Assembly (NCBI GenBank): GCA_963751355.1 | Contig: CAVVVS010000134.1 | Coordinates: 1 to 56,669 of the forward strand | Reading direction: 5' to 3' | Length of the DNA: 56,669 nucleotides | Source of the DNA: CAVVVS01 sp963751355 | GTDB taxonomy: Bacteria > Bacteroidota > Ignavibacteria > Ignavibacteriales > Ignavibacteriaceae | In this document: piece after piece, positions 15,614 to 25,951 of the stretch | Layout of the letters: every line of letters starts with the position of its first letter | How positions within the stretch are numbered: position 1 is the first letter of the stretch | Notes under the pieces: generated by a model | Databases searched by the model: none | What the model was told of the DNA's origin: nothing | Seen by the model: only the letters and a program-made list of their open reading frames with translations | Made by a program: the position numbers and the translations under genes

Positions 15614-17491
15614 ATGAAGGAATTTGATGTAATAGTGGTTGGGGGAGGACATGCTGGAATTGAAGCGGCATGTGCGGCTGCAAATATGCGTTGTTCGGTT
15701 GGATTAATTACGATGGACAGATATGCCATAGGGAGAATGTCTTGTAATCCTGCAATCGGTGGAACAGCAAAGGGACATCTTGTGAGAGAAATAGACGCAT
15801 TGGGCGGTATGATGGGCATAATTGCAGATCGCACAGGAATTCAGTTTAGAATGCTTAATAAGTCAAAGGGTCCCGCCGTTTGGTCTCCAAGGTGTCAATC
15901 CGATCGAAAATTATACTCGGAGGAAGCTTACCGGATTGTTAGTCAGACTCCTAATTTAACTATCGTTGAAGATGCGGTTAATGATATAGTTACAGAAGGA
16001 AAAAACATCTCTGGAGTAAATACACAGAATGGAGAGTTTATCAAATGTAAAGCACTTATTCTTTCATCGGGCACATTTTTAAATGGTCTGATGCATACAG
16101 GGTTAAATTCTACAAAAGGCGGAAGGTATGGTGAAAAACCTGCTACCGGTATTACCGAATCTTTAATAACCCTGGGTTTTGAGACAGGAAGACTTAAAAC
16201 CGGCACACCACCGCGATTAAAAAAAGACAGTATTAACTGGGATATTCTTGAAGTCCAGCCCGGTGATGAAAATCCGCAGCCTTTTTCGCATAAAACCGAC
16301 TTAAGACAATTTCCGTTTCTTCCTCAGCTTAATTGTCATATTACATATACAGATGAAAATGTTCATAAAATATTGGAAACAGGATTTGACAAATCGCCGA
16401 TGTTTACCGGATTGATAAAAGGTGTGGGTCCCCGGTATTGCCCTTCCATCGAAGATAAGATTGTAAGATTCGCCGACAAAAAGCAGCATCAACTCTTTCT
16501 GGAACCGGAAGGTTTGGATAGTGATCAAATTTATTTAAACGGATTCTCTACATCGCTGCCTGCAGAAATTCAGCTTGAAGCCATGCACAAAATCAAAGGG
16601 CTTGAAAAAGTTGAGATGATTAGACCCGGTTACGCAGTGGAATATGATTTCTTTCCGCCGCACCAGGTTGATTTAACTTTGGAGACTAAAATTATTCAGG
16701 GATTATATTTTGCAGGACAAATAAACGGAACATCGGGTTATGAAGAAGCGGCTGCACAAGGCATTATGGCAGGAATTAATGCTGCGGCAAAAATAAAGGG
16801 TATGCCGGAGTTTGTGTTGAAAAGAAGCGAAGCTTATATAGCAGTATTGATTGATGATTTAGTAAATAAATCTACCGATGAACCTTATCGTATGTTTACG
16901 TCACGAGCCGAACACCGATTATTATTAAGGCAGGATAATGCCGACAGAAGATTGATGGAATATAGTAACCGGTACGGTTTGATATCTGAAAAAAGGTATT
17001 CGGAAGTTTCTCATAAAGATAAACTGGTAAATATGAGTGTTGAGCTATTAAATCAAATTAAGCTCCATGCCAGGGATATAAATCCATTCCTCGAGAAAAA
17101 AGGTTTAAATGGGATTGACTCCACTGAAACAATTTCGAAGCTTTGTAAACGCCCCGAATTGAAACTAAAAGAAATATTAACAATTAACGGCACAAAAGAA
17201 CAAACTATCATTAAAGATTTGATGTGTAATGATTCGGCAATGGAACAGGTTGAAATTGAACTTAAATATGAAGGCTATATAAAAAGACAATTTGAAACTG
17301 TGGCAAGATTAGAAAAATTTGAGAATATGGATATTCCTTTAACATTAAACTATTTGGCGCTTAAAGCATTATCTACAGAAGGAAGAGAAAAGTTAAATAA
17401 AGTTAAGCCTCGTTCTATAGGACAAGCCTCTAGAATATCGGGTGTAACTCCTTCTGATATTTCAATATTATTGGTATATTTGAAAAACTAA
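15614..17491 (+). CDS. mnmG: tRNA uridine-5-carboxymethylaminomethyl modification enzyme MnmG
   Basis: This 625-residue FAD enzyme forms the complex with MnmE that installs the cmnm5 group on U34. The N-terminal dinucleotide-binding motif VVGGGHAGIEAA is present, as are the GidA signatures SCNPAIGGTAKGHL and LKTGTPPRL. Later come FAGQINGTSGYEEAAAQG and TSRAEHRLLLRQDNAD, and the helical C-terminal end. Length is normal. A GAGGAAT sequence precedes the ATG. rsmG follows after 17 bases. Confidence 0.97.
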   Translation: MKEFDVIVVGGGHAGIEAACAAANMRCSVGLITMDRYAIGRMSCNPAIGGTAKGHLVREIDALGGMMGIIADRTGIQFRMLNKSKGPAVWSPRCQSDRKLYSEEAYRIVSQTPNLTIVEDAVNDIVTEGKNISGVNTQNGEFIKCKALILSSGTFLNGLMHTGLNSTKGGRYGEKPATGITESLITLGFETGRLKTGTPPRLKKDSINWDILEVQPGDENPQPFSHKTDLRQFPFLPQLNCHITYTDENVHKILETGFDKSPMFTGLIKGVGPRYCPSIEDKIVRFADKKQHQLFLEPEGLDSDQIYLNGFSTSLPAEIQLEAMHKIKGLEKVEMIRPGYAVEYDFFPPHQVDLTLETKIIQGLYFAGQINGTSGYEEAAAQGIMAGINAAAKIKGMPEFVLKRSEAYIAVLIDDLVNKSTDEPYRMFTSRAEHRLLLRQDNADRRLMEYSNRYGLISEKRYSEVSHKDKLVNMSVELLNQIKLHARDINPFLEKKGLNGIDSTETISKLCKRPELKLKEILTINGTKEQTIIKDLMCNDSAMEQVEIELKYEGYIKRQFETVARLEKFENMDIPLTLNYLALKALSTEGREKLNKVKPRSIGQASRISGVTPSDISILLVYLKN

Positions 17492-17508
17492 TTTTGAGGG
17501 TTAATAAA

Positions 17509-18192
17509 ATGGTCGATTTGCAAACCCAATACACGAAAGAACTGAGATCATTATTTTGGGATAACGGAATTAATCCTGATTTCATGATTATTGACCGGCT
17601 TGCTTATTTCGCAAATTTGGTCACTACAAAAAACGGTTCAGTCAATTTAATTTCTCGTAAAAAGACAGATTCTATAATAGAAAATCATGTGTTCATTTCA
17701 TCTTATATTGCACAATTTATTCCTGAGAAATGTAATACATTTTTAGATATAGGAACAGGCGGTGGTTTTCCGGGAATACCGATTTCAATTATGCGTCCCG
17801 AAATGAAGGGAGTACTTGTTGATTCGACAGCAAAGAAAGTTGAAGCTGTAAAAGACTTTATCAATAAATTAAAACTTGGTAATGTAAGTGCGGTAAACGA
17901 TCGTGTAGAGAATCCACAATTTATCACGACTTATACGGACACTTTTGATCTTATTGTAAGTCGTGCTACCGTACAGCTTATTATTCTGCTGAGATATGCT
18001 CTGCCATTAATAAAAGAAAAAGCATTTCTTCTAGCATTAAAGGGCGGTGATCTAGATGAGGAGTTCAAGAAAGCCGAAATGAAATACAAACCCTATATAA
18101 AAAAATCGACTATATTCGAACTTTATTATAAACCCTCAAATGTAAGGAATCAAAAAGGGAAAAAACTAATCTTGCTCGAATTACAAAAATAA
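17509..18192 (+). CDS. rsmG: 16S rRNA (guanine527-N7)-methyltransferase RsmG
   Basis: RsmG methylates G527 of 16S rRNA and usually sits next to mnmG, as here. The SAM-binding motif FLDIGTGGGFPGIPISIMRP and VDSTAKKVEAVKDF are typical. I chose the ATG at 17509 (227 residues), preceded by GAGGG, over the upstream in-frame TTG at 17494. In many genomes parA and parB follow this gene; they are absent here. Confidence 0.94.
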   Translation: MVDLQTQYTKELRSLFWDNGINPDFMIIDRLAYFANLVTTKNGSVNLISRKKTDSIIENHVFISSYIAQFIPEKCNTFLDIGTGGGFPGIPISIMRPEMKGVLVDSTAKKVEAVKDFINKLKLGNVSAVNDRVENPQFITTYTDTFDLIVSRATVQLIILLRYALPLIKEKAFLLALKGGDLDEEFKKAEMKYKPYIKKSTIFELYYKPSNVRNQKGKKLILLELQK

Positions 18193-18207
18193 GATAAGGA
18201 TTGGTTT

Positions 18208-18699
18208 ATGGGGTTAATATTAACTTCTCTTTTACTTTTGTTTTTTCTGTTAAACGGTTGTTCTAATAATAATGATATCAAGATATCGAAGCTAAAGTCC
18301 GAAATTGATTCTATAAAAACAAACTACCGCCCAGAATTAGGTGAATTTATGCTTGATATTCAATTACACCACGCAAAAATTTGGTTTGCAGGAATAAATC
18401 AAAATTGGCAATTAGCTAACTATGAAACTGACGAGTTGAAAGAATCTTTTGACGATGCAGCAAAAATCGAAACAAATAGAATTGAGACTAAAAATTTTAA
18501 GATGATATATCCGATGATATTAAAATTAAAAAATGATATTGCATCAAAAAATATTGATAAATTTAAACAAGATTTTTCCGCATTAACGAATACTTGCAAT
18601 GATTGTCATACCGTAAGCAAATATGCATTTAATAAAATAATCATTCCTACAGGATTGCCTGTTACCAATCAGAATTTTAAAACACATGCTGAAAATTAA
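18208..18699 (+). CDS. Predicted lipoprotein with a single c-type heme motif
   Basis: This 163-residue protein starts with a hydrophobic signal that ends in the lipobox LNGC (cysteine near residue 18), so it is probably lipid-anchored. Near its C terminus it has CNDCH, a CxxCH heme-attachment motif, preceded by a helical region. A single heme motif close to the end of a helical protein recalls cytochrome c' (class II), but I cannot assign it to a named family. It follows rsmG after 15 bases and may share its transcript, though the functions look unrelated. An electron-transfer or small-molecule-binding role is inference. Confidence 0.75.
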   Translation: MGLILTSLLLLFFLLNGCSNNNDIKISKLKSEIDSIKTNYRPELGEFMLDIQLHHAKIWFAGINQNWQLANYETDELKESFDDAAKIETNRIETKNFKMIYPMILKLKNDIASKNIDKFKQDFSALTNTCNDCHTVSKYAFNKIIIPTGLPVTNQNFKTHAEN

Positions 18700-18762
18700 G
18701 CATGTAATAAGTAATTTAAAAAGTTAAATATATTTACAAATAAGTTTCTCATCAAATAAATA

Positions 18763-19698
18763 ATGGACTCAAAATCAGAAGCAAAAAATCTCTTTGCAGA
18801 AATAGGTAAATTAAGCACCGAACAAAGGAATCCAAATTCTATGGATATAGACGCACGATCTACCAGAGAAATTTTGGAAATTATGAATAATGAAGATAAA
18901 ACTGTTCCCTTAGCCGTTGAAAATGAAATCCCGTACATCGAGCAAGCTGTTGAAGTAATCGTGAAAGCCTTTAAAAACGGCGGCAGACTTTTATATTTCG
19001 GTGCAGGCACCAGTGGTAGGTTAGGGGTTGTGGATGCATCTGAATGCCCCCCCACATTCGGTACACCGCACGGATTAATTGAAGGTTATATTGCTGGCGG
19101 TAAAAAGGCTATGTTCCGCGCGCAGGAAGGAGCTGAGGATTATAAAGAGAATGGTGCCGAGGATGTGATAAAGGCAAAGGTAACCCCAAAAGATGTGGTA
19201 TGCGGCATAGCAGCAAGCAGAAGAACCCCTTATGTTGTGGGTGCCGTTAAAAAAGCAAAACAATTAGGTGCGGCGACTTTGTTTATCACATGTAATCCCC
19301 GTAGCGAATTTAATATAAAAGAAGTAGACATTGCAATGTGTCCATATGTTGGACCCGAAGTTATTATGGGTTCGACACGAATGAAAAGCGGTACAGCACA
19401 AAAACTTGTTTTGAATATGCTGACAACTACCGCAATGATAAGAATGGGGAAAGTGTATGAAAATATGATGATCGATCTTCAAATGACAAATAAAAAGCTT
19501 GTTGAAAGATCAAAAAGAATTGTAATGACCATTACAGGTGTATCATATGAAAAAGCTGCAGATTATCTTCAAAAAGCAGGCGGACACGTAAAGACAGCAC
19601 TTGTAATGATAAAAGCAGGTATTAGTTCTGATGAGGCTAAAGAACGGCTTGAAAAAGCCGACGGTTTTGTAAGGAAGGCTATAGAGGGGAATTTTTAA
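18763..19698 (+). CDS. murQ: N-acetylmuramic acid 6-phosphate etherase MurQ
   Basis: This 311-residue SIS-domain enzyme cleaves the lactyl ether of MurNAc 6-phosphate to GlcNAc 6-phosphate during peptidoglycan recycling. Visible family blocks are TEQRNPNSMDIDARST, the sugar-phosphate loop YFGAGTSGRLGVVDASECPP, GIAASRRTPYVVGAV and MGSTRMKSGTAQKLVLNML, followed by a C-terminal helical domain. Length is normal. It has no recycling partners (murP, anmK) beside it in this window. Confidence 0.96.
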   Translation: MDSKSEAKNLFAEIGKLSTEQRNPNSMDIDARSTREILEIMNNEDKTVPLAVENEIPYIEQAVEVIVKAFKNGGRLLYFGAGTSGRLGVVDASECPPTFGTPHGLIEGYIAGGKKAMFRAQEGAEDYKENGAEDVIKAKVTPKDVVCGIAASRRTPYVVGAVKKAKQLGAATLFITCNPRSEFNIKEVDIAMCPYVGPEVIMGSTRMKSGTAQKLVLNMLTTTAMIRMGKVYENMMIDLQMTNKKLVERSKRIVMTITGVSYEKAADYLQKAGGHVKTALVMIKAGISSDEAKERLEKADGFVRKAIEGNF

Positions 19699-19732
19699 TA
19701 AATAGATTTTATACTGTCACTACGAGAACAAA

Positions 19733-20524
19733 TTGAAATTCTTTGCGACATTTTTCATTAGTTTAATCCTTTCATTCAATTCAATAACGAATGCACAGAT
19801 AGTTGACAAAGTTGAAAGTGATGTTGTTCATTTCTTTAATACTGGCGGCGATCTTGCGGTTAACTTCAGCAAGTTTGATAAATCAACTCAAATAAATTTG
19901 CTCGGCTCTGCCGCACTAATCGGAGTGAGTTACGCACTAGACTACAATTCTAATTCACTCGCTTTAAGAAACAGATCTAAATTTAATGATGCATTCTTCT
20001 CGGTAGATAAAGTTTACGGGAGCGGTTATACTCTTATTGGAATAGCCGGATTATACGGGTATGGAGTATTATTCAATAATGACCCGGTACGAAAACTGGG
20101 CTTGGAAACAATTGAGGCTGTTGGATATGCAGGAATAATTACTTCAATACTAAAATCCGTAGTAGGAAGAAGCCGCCCCTACACTGGCGAGGGGAAATTT
20201 CATTTCAGACCGTTTAATGTACACGCAGCATACACATCTTTTCCGTCCGGACATTCTACTGTCGCTTTTGCTGTTTCATCAGTGTTGGCTAACAATACGG
20301 ATAATACCTATTTAAAAATATTATACTATTCAGCTTCAACACTTGTTGCTATGTCGCGGATTTATCACAATGCACATTGGTTATCGGACGTTGTTACAGG
20401 CGGAGCCATTGGTTATTTTGTGGGTAATTTTGTGAGTAGCCATGATAGATATTATAATCTTTCACCAGTTCAGATGAGTTTTTATTTCACCGGTAATTCA
20501 ATCGGGGTTTTGGCTTCATTTTAA
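19733..20524 (+). CDS. Exported PAP2-family phosphatase
   Basis: This 263-residue protein has a signal peptide (first 21 residues, ending NSITNA) and the three PAP2/haloperoxidase motifs: KSVVGRSRPY, FPSGHSTVAF and SRIYHNAHWLSD. The catalytic histidines and arginines are all present. The family removes phosphate from lipid phosphates such as undecaprenyl pyrophosphate or phosphatidylglycerophosphate; the substrate here is unknown. The start is a TTG at 19733, the only one that gives a complete signal peptide. It faces the downstream protease gene convergently. Confidence 0.85.
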   Translation: MKFFATFFISLILSFNSITNAQIVDKVESDVVHFFNTGGDLAVNFSKFDKSTQINLLGSAALIGVSYALDYNSNSLALRNRSKFNDAFFSVDKVYGSGYTLIGIAGLYGYGVLFNNDPVRKLGLETIEAVGYAGIITSILKSVVGRSRPYTGEGKFHFRPFNVHAAYTSFPSGHSTVAFAVSSVLANNTDNTYLKILYYSASTLVAMSRIYHNAHWLSDVVTGGAIGYFVGNFVSSHDRYYNLSPVQMSFYFTGNSIGVLASF

Positions 20525-20683
20525 AACTGCAGTTCGAAAATAATCTTCAAGTAGTTTAATTTACAATGTACAATTAATGCATGGGCGAATCTGCCTAATA
20601 ATGTTTATTGTTTTTTTAATTTCTCACCCTATATGTTTTTGTAAATTTACCCATTTCTATTTTTCCTTTGATATCGTTTGATA

Positions 20684-23515
20684 CTATTTCAACAATACCA
20701 TTTTGCGTGTTTCAGAAAAGCTGCCTGCCGTCATTTTATAGAAATATATTCCGCTTGAATAGCCGGCAGCATTAAATGTAACAGTATAAGCCTGACTTCT
20801 CGCCTGCATATTTTCATCAACCAGGGTTTTAACTTCCATCCCGAGCATATTGTAAATCTTTATCGTAACATGAGAACTATGAGGCACAATAAAACTAATA
20901 ATTGTATTCGGATTAAAAGGATTCGGGTAGTTTTGCTCTAGCACAAATTTATTTGGAATTTCAGTGCCTTTTCCGCCGGTATCCGTAGAAATAGATTTAT
21001 ATTTATCTCTAGCGGCATTAATATATGAAGTAAGATCGTTTAAACTAGAGCCGGCAGCAACGGCAAAACCAACTTGAATTGATTTACCTGCATCTATTGA
21101 GTAGGGACCCCCGGAAGTAACTTCTGAAATATCGCCGGGACCTCCTTTAGGTTTACCTATTCCGCTCGATAATGATTGCCATTTTTCTGATTTAGTAAAA
21201 CCATCATAAATTCCGAATCCGTTATCCGAACCATCGTTCAATATTCCCCAAAAACCATAATTATTATCTGAAATTAATGCAGTCCCGACCCATGTATCAG
21301 GATTTCCTCCCTGATGATAAACATAACCAAAATGTCCTGTGGAATCGTATGAGGTAATATCTCCATCACCGCCGGCTAAATCCCAGTCAAAAAATAAACC
21401 GGTGTACAAATTCGAAATATTTGCCCCGGAATTATTTGTGATAATATAATTTAGTACAATTAGATTATCCAAAGAGGCATCATTATAAGTATATGAATTA
21501 AGCCGGATGGACACACCAAGCTTATTATTATTCCCTGATCCATTATCGTTAAATATGGTAGTACCTTCTTCAGCCGATTCTGTCCCCGGAATTTTTAGTT
21601 TAAATGGCCGCGTAGTTATAAATGAGGAATCTTTAAAATTTTGATTGGCTCCCCTAGCTTCATCCGAGAGATTATTCGCCGAAGTTCCGAGCATCAAAGA
21701 GCCTTCAAATAATAAATCAGGTCCATTGTTATATTTAAATCCCTCGCCCTGCAAATTAGTGGGGTAATCATTATAACCCAAATTACCGTTACTTGTAATT
21801 GTTAGTGCAACGTTATTTCCTGATTGAGTAGAAAACGATACATTACCTACCGTTTGAATTAATTGAAAATCCATGTAACTATTCCCAGAATATTCAAGCT
21901 TATAAGCAAGAGGTATATTGGCAGGCATAGAATCGGCTAATGTAATTGTAAAGACATCAGAATTGTTATTAGTAGAATCCAGGGTTTTCATTGAACTTAC
22001 ACGATAAGTTCCATTGTCGACCGTGGAATAATTATTCAAACTCTGTAGAGATACATTAAGATCATTTACGGTGCTCAAATAATTTCTGAATTTAACCTTT
22101 ACTGTAATAGTTTCACCGGGCTGAAAGACACCATCAGCATTACCGCCGGGAGCCGGATCGGAGAATTGTACATTAAAAGCTCTCACAGATATTGAATTGG
22201 AGTCAGCTAATGCTTTATATGCATTAATTCTTCCTCCTCCGAGCAAGTATTTATATTGCGGATTAATTTGATAGATACTGTCACAATTAACTCTGATCTG
22301 CTCTGCAACTTGAAGAGGGGTATACTTCGGGTATCTAGCAAAAACCAAAGCCGCCAGCCCCGATGCAAGAGGAGCCGAAAAGGAAGTACCAAGACCATTA
22401 GCTAGGTAAGTATTCGGCTGCCAGGTAGAATATATTCCTACACCCGGGGCACAAACATCAACACCGGTACCGTAATTAGAAAACCAAGCTTTAAGGTCGT
22501 TTTGATCGGTGGCAGCTACAGAAAGAACTCCTTTATAAGACGCAGGATAAAAAGCACTCGAACTACTATCATTTCCTGCAGCAGCAACTACCAGCGCTCC
22601 ATTTGAAACCGCATAATCAACCACCTCTTGTTCCATGTTGGAATATCCGCTTCCGCCCCAGCTGCAGTTTATTACTTTGGCACCGTTATCAACAGCATAT
22701 TTAATTCCTTCAAAGCCGTAGTAAATATAGGGAACTCCGGACGAAGGATCTTTAACATCTTCCCTTGCAGCTTTAACAGCCATAAGCTTACTTTTAAATC
22801 CTATCGATGCGATTCCAATATTATTATCAGTAACTGCTGATGCGACACCCGCAACAAAAGTACCGTGATATGGATTGTCTTCCATGGGATTATTATCAGG
22901 GGTTCCGTTAGTACCTCCCAAATCATAACCTATTTTATACCACATATTAGCGCGCAAATCCGGGTGCGTCCAATCAACACCGGTATCGACAATTCCTATA
23001 ATAACTGTCGTATCACCCTCCATAATATTCCAGGCCTTTTCTGCAGAAATTTTAAATAGATTCCATTGTTTTACACTATTAAAATTCGGATCATCAGGGA
23101 CTACTGTTACTCTTCTTAAAAACTTTGGTTCAGCCCATTCTACATTTGGTAGTTTGCTCATTTTTGCTGCTACAATTAAGGGATCGGTGTTTGCTTTGTA
23201 TCTAACCAACATTATCCTATTTAAACCGACAGATGTAATATCGTTTTGACCCCCAAACATCGACTGTACGGACTGAAACTCAAATTGCTTTAAGCTGTTA
23301 TTTAATTGGGCCGTATAATTTACAGGAGATGTTTTATTAAGTGTAAAACCGTTCTTGTATTTGATCACAACGGTATTTGCAAGATAAATTAGTTTACCAT
23401 TATGAATTACTTCCGGAGAATTACCGGGAGATGTATTTGGAAAAATAAATATCGAGAACATGAAAATAAAAATTAGGGTCTTAACATTTATTATTTTTTT
23501 TGCAATCATTTTCAA
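20684..23515 (-). CDS. Secreted subtilisin-like serine protease with type IX secretion sorting domain
   Basis: This 943-residue protein carries a signal peptide and an inhibitor-I9-like propeptide (about 40-135). An S8 subtilase domain follows with the triad D177 (GIVDTGVDW), H217 (NPYHGTFVAG) and S378 (GTSFSAP), and an oxyanion Asn in AAAGNDS. A long beta-rich region of unknown function (about 430-850) follows. It ends in a Por/T9SS type A sorting domain with YPNPFNPNTIISF, IKIYNMLG and YKMTAGSFSETRKMVLLK. It should be exported by Sec, cross the outer membrane by the type IX system and act at the surface or outside. The tail is a strong marker of the Bacteroidota/Ignavibacteriota lineage. 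Confidence 0.95.
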   Translation of the reverse strand: MKMIAKKIINVKTLIFIFMFSIFIFPNTSPGNSPEVIHNGKLIYLANTVVIKYKNGFTLNKTSPVNYTAQLNNSLKQFEFQSVQSMFGGQNDITSVGLNRIMLVRYKANTDPLIVAAKMSKLPNVEWAEPKFLRRVTVVPDDPNFNSVKQWNLFKISAEKAWNIMEGDTTVIIGIVDTGVDWTHPDLRANMWYKIGYDLGGTNGTPDNNPMEDNPYHGTFVAGVASAVTDNNIGIASIGFKSKLMAVKAAREDVKDPSSGVPYIYYGFEGIKYAVDNGAKVINCSWGGSGYSNMEQEVVDYAVSNGALVVAAAGNDSSSSAFYPASYKGVLSVAATDQNDLKAWFSNYGTGVDVCAPGVGIYSTWQPNTYLANGLGTSFSAPLASGLAALVFARYPKYTPLQVAEQIRVNCDSIYQINPQYKYLLGGGRINAYKALADSNSISVRAFNVQFSDPAPGGNADGVFQPGETITVKVKFRNYLSTVNDLNVSLQSLNNYSTVDNGTYRVSSMKTLDSTNNNSDVFTITLADSMPANIPLAYKLEYSGNSYMDFQLIQTVGNVSFSTQSGNNVALTITSNGNLGYNDYPTNLQGEGFKYNNGPDLLFEGSLMLGTSANNLSDEARGANQNFKDSSFITTRPFKLKIPGTESAEEGTTIFNDNGSGNNNKLGVSIRLNSYTYNDASLDNLIVLNYIITNNSGANISNLYTGLFFDWDLAGGDGDITSYDSTGHFGYVYHQGGNPDTWVGTALISDNNYGFWGILNDGSDNGFGIYDGFTKSEKWQSLSSGIGKPKGGPGDISEVTSGGPYSIDAGKSIQVGFAVAAGSSLNDLTSYINAARDKYKSISTDTGGKGTEIPNKFVLEQNYPNPFNPNTIISFIVPHSSHVTIKIYNMLGMEVKTLVDENMQARSQAYTVTFNAAGYSSGIYFYKMTAGSFSETRKMVLLK

Positions 23516-23988
23516 CCTTCAAAATAGCGAATATCCATTTATTGAATATCTACAAATACAAAATTAAATACAAAGACATTCTTCACACACACGGGAATAT
23601 TCCTTTAAAAAACAAAAACTTTTGTAATAATCTGTCCTTTTACCTAAAAATCTAAAAAGGATCAGGGAAAGGTGAGAAAACTAAAAGTTATAAAAACATT
23701 AACCCGTTTTACAATAGTAAAACATTTGGGACATAACAATAAAACCTCATTATATGTATATGCATGTTATTGATCAAATTTATCAAGTAACGCAAAGGGA
23801 TTACATAAAAGAGACGAACAGCGCTCAACAAGTGAGAACTGGATAGAACAAGCAAAGAATCAATTGTTTGCCGGAAATACACTGACTAATGATATATTAT
23901 GTCAGTTATGAGTATTTGCATATAATCTCTCTGTAAGATAAAATACAAAACCAATAAATATTGGATATAAATAATTTAAAACTAATTA
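23516..23988. other. Intergenic region without a recognised gene
   Basis: This AT-rich stretch lies between two minus-strand genes. It should contain the protease promoter on the minus strand; TAATTTTG occurs there, but no TTTG box at the right distance. I see no gene, RNA or repeat. Confidence 0.5.
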
Positions 23989-24609
23989 TTATTTAAATGA
24001 ATATCCGATCGTAATTGCAAATACCCCGTTTCTCCAAACATGTTTCTCTACAAAATTGTTTATTGTACTGATACCGAACGTATAACGTGCACCAACATTG
24101 AACACTGAAGATCCAAGATCGAAATCTAAACCAGCTCCAGCTACAATTCCGTACTCAAAAGCTTTTGTACTATCTTTTAAATCCACACTTATATTCTCGC
24201 CGTTAAAATTAACATTATCTTTTGATACAACATTTATAGCGAACGAGGGTCCTATAAAAAGATTAGTGAATACCGGAGCCCGGGGTGAAACGACTATACT
24301 ATATTTCAAAAGCAATGGAAATTCAATGTAATTTAAAACAATAGACTCAGCAAAGGAGGTAGCTCCGCGCATTGAGTACAACGCTTGTGGTTCTATCGAC
24401 CAATACCTGCTAAACTTATATTGGAAGTCTAAACCGAAAGTTAGCCCTGCTTTAGTTGTTGCGTCAATTGGGACTCCCTCTCCCGTAAGATTAGCAAGGT
24501 TTAATCCCAATATGACCCCATACTGAGGAGATTCCTGAGCCTTTACGAGAAAACTCGAAGTGAATACCATTACCGTTATAATTAAAAGGGACACTTTTTT
24601 AGTCATCAT
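23989..24609 (-). CDS. Outer membrane beta-barrel protein, PorT-like
   Basis: This 206-residue protein has a signal peptide ending in VKAQ. It continues as alternating polar and hydrophobic strands ending in aromatic residues, typical of the small outer-membrane barrel family of Bacteroidota (GVILGLNLANLTGEG, YWSIEPQALYSMRGA, VGARYTFGI, FAITIGYSFK with terminal Phe region). The function is unknown. The family includes PorT of the type IX system, but I cannot say this is the true PorT. It stands alone between two larger gaps. Confidence 0.8.
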   Translation of the reverse strand: MMTKKVSLLIITVMVFTSSFLVKAQESPQYGVILGLNLANLTGEGVPIDATTKAGLTFGLDFQYKFSRYWSIEPQALYSMRGATSFAESIVLNYIEFPLLLKYSIVVSPRAPVFTNLFIGPSFAINVVSKDNVNFNGENISVDLKDSTKAFEYGIVAGAGLDFDLGSSVFNVGARYTFGISTINNFVEKHVWRNGVFAITIGYSFK

Positions 24610-24857
24610 TATTTCCTGTTAAGTTAAAAGCCGGGCAAAGATCATTAATGTGCATTAAAGAATACAAATCTACGGAATAATGTTTTTAGATGCCCAAAGA
24701 TATAGAATTAATTTGATCTCTTGTGATAAAAAAATAAACACGTAAATTTTGAATTCAAGGTTTTTGTATTAATGAATACCTCTTTTTATTATAAAGTTTA
24801 TTGCTCAAAAAAGAAGCATGATCTTTTTAGATATACCTTATAAAGGGTAATACCAAA

Positions 24858-25670
24858 TTATTTCCCTTCCAATACTTCAATCGTTTGCCCCACACTAATT
24901 CTGCCGTTTCCTTCATGAAGCAAATTTTGCCCGAAGAGAACTTTATTGCCGCTCTTCCGAAAAGATGCTAAAGTTTGCAGGGGTTCTAAATGTTTTTCGC
25001 CGGTTGTTTGATCTACCGTAGTGATGGAACAACGCGCACAAGGTTTTACGCTATAAAAAATTGTTGAGCCGATTTTAAATTTTTTCCACTCATCTTCTTC
25101 GAATGGTTCCCCGCCGGAAAATACTAAATTCGGTCTGAAACGATTCATCGATACCGGCTTAGTCAATCTCCTGTTTAATTCACCGAGGGAAGATTGACCA
25201 ATTATTAAAAACGGATATCCATCGGCAAAACCGATATTATCATTGTTTACGGAATATTCAGGGTCCACTTTTCTTATTGATGAATCCGGAAAATGAACAA
25301 GACGACATGATCTTCGCAGTACTTTACTTAGCCAGCAGTCTGCAGAGTTACTGACATGGTTTGCGGTAACTTTACCTTCCCAAATACTCACTTCAATCTG
25401 ATCACTATTCTGTTCATGAAAAGGAATGACAAGCTCATCATAATTATATATTTTATGACGTAACTTTAACTCATCATCAACAATTTTAGCATTTATTAAT
25501 GCCATTTCCGGAAATTCTCGCTGAGTCATAAACCTGTTATTTTCATCAATCAGCATCCACCTTCTATCATATCTCAAACCTCTTGATTCTATAATAGAAT
25601 TTTGAAGCGAAATCCCACCAAGCGATTTTACGGGATAAATATTTATCTCACTTAAAACAAATTTTCTCAT
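24858..25670 (-). CDS. MOSC domain protein (YcbX-like)
   Basis: This 270-residue protein has the N-terminal MOSC beta-barrel domain (SEINIYPVKSLGGISLQ, RGLRYDRRWMLID, FMTQREFPEMALI) and the MOSC domain. The conserved cysteine lies in FYSVKPCARCSITTVDQTTG. The family binds a molybdenum cofactor with its cysteine and includes YcbX, which reduces N-hydroxylated bases. No molybdopterin genes are nearby, so the partner is unknown. Confidence 0.9.
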   Translation of the reverse strand: MRKFVLSEINIYPVKSLGGISLQNSIIESRGLRYDRRWMLIDENNRFMTQREFPEMALINAKIVDDELKLRHKIYNYDELVIPFHEQNSDQIEVSIWEGKVTANHVSNSADCWLSKVLRRSCRLVHFPDSSIRKVDPEYSVNNDNIGFADGYPFLIIGQSSLGELNRRLTKPVSMNRFRPNLVFSGGEPFEEDEWKKFKIGSTIFYSVKPCARCSITTVDQTTGEKHLEPLQTLASFRKSGNKVLFGQNLLHEGNGRISVGQTIEVLEGK

Positions 25671-25951
25671 GGTAACTTTTGAATATGTATAAAAAACCAG
25701 CCGATCACTTTGTTATAATATTAAAACGGAAAGCGGTAACGAATAATAATATGTTTTTATCAATATTAATTAAGATATAGATTTTTGGGATGCAAAATAT
25801 TGACATTTTAAATTATTTATCCGGTCACTTATACGACGTACCACCTGTAAAAAGTTATTGCCTTATATAACAATTATCAAAAACGTAAGACTTAAATTAC
25901 GATATTTGTAAAAAAAATGAACGAAGTTATGCCGGATTTTTACTGTCTATA

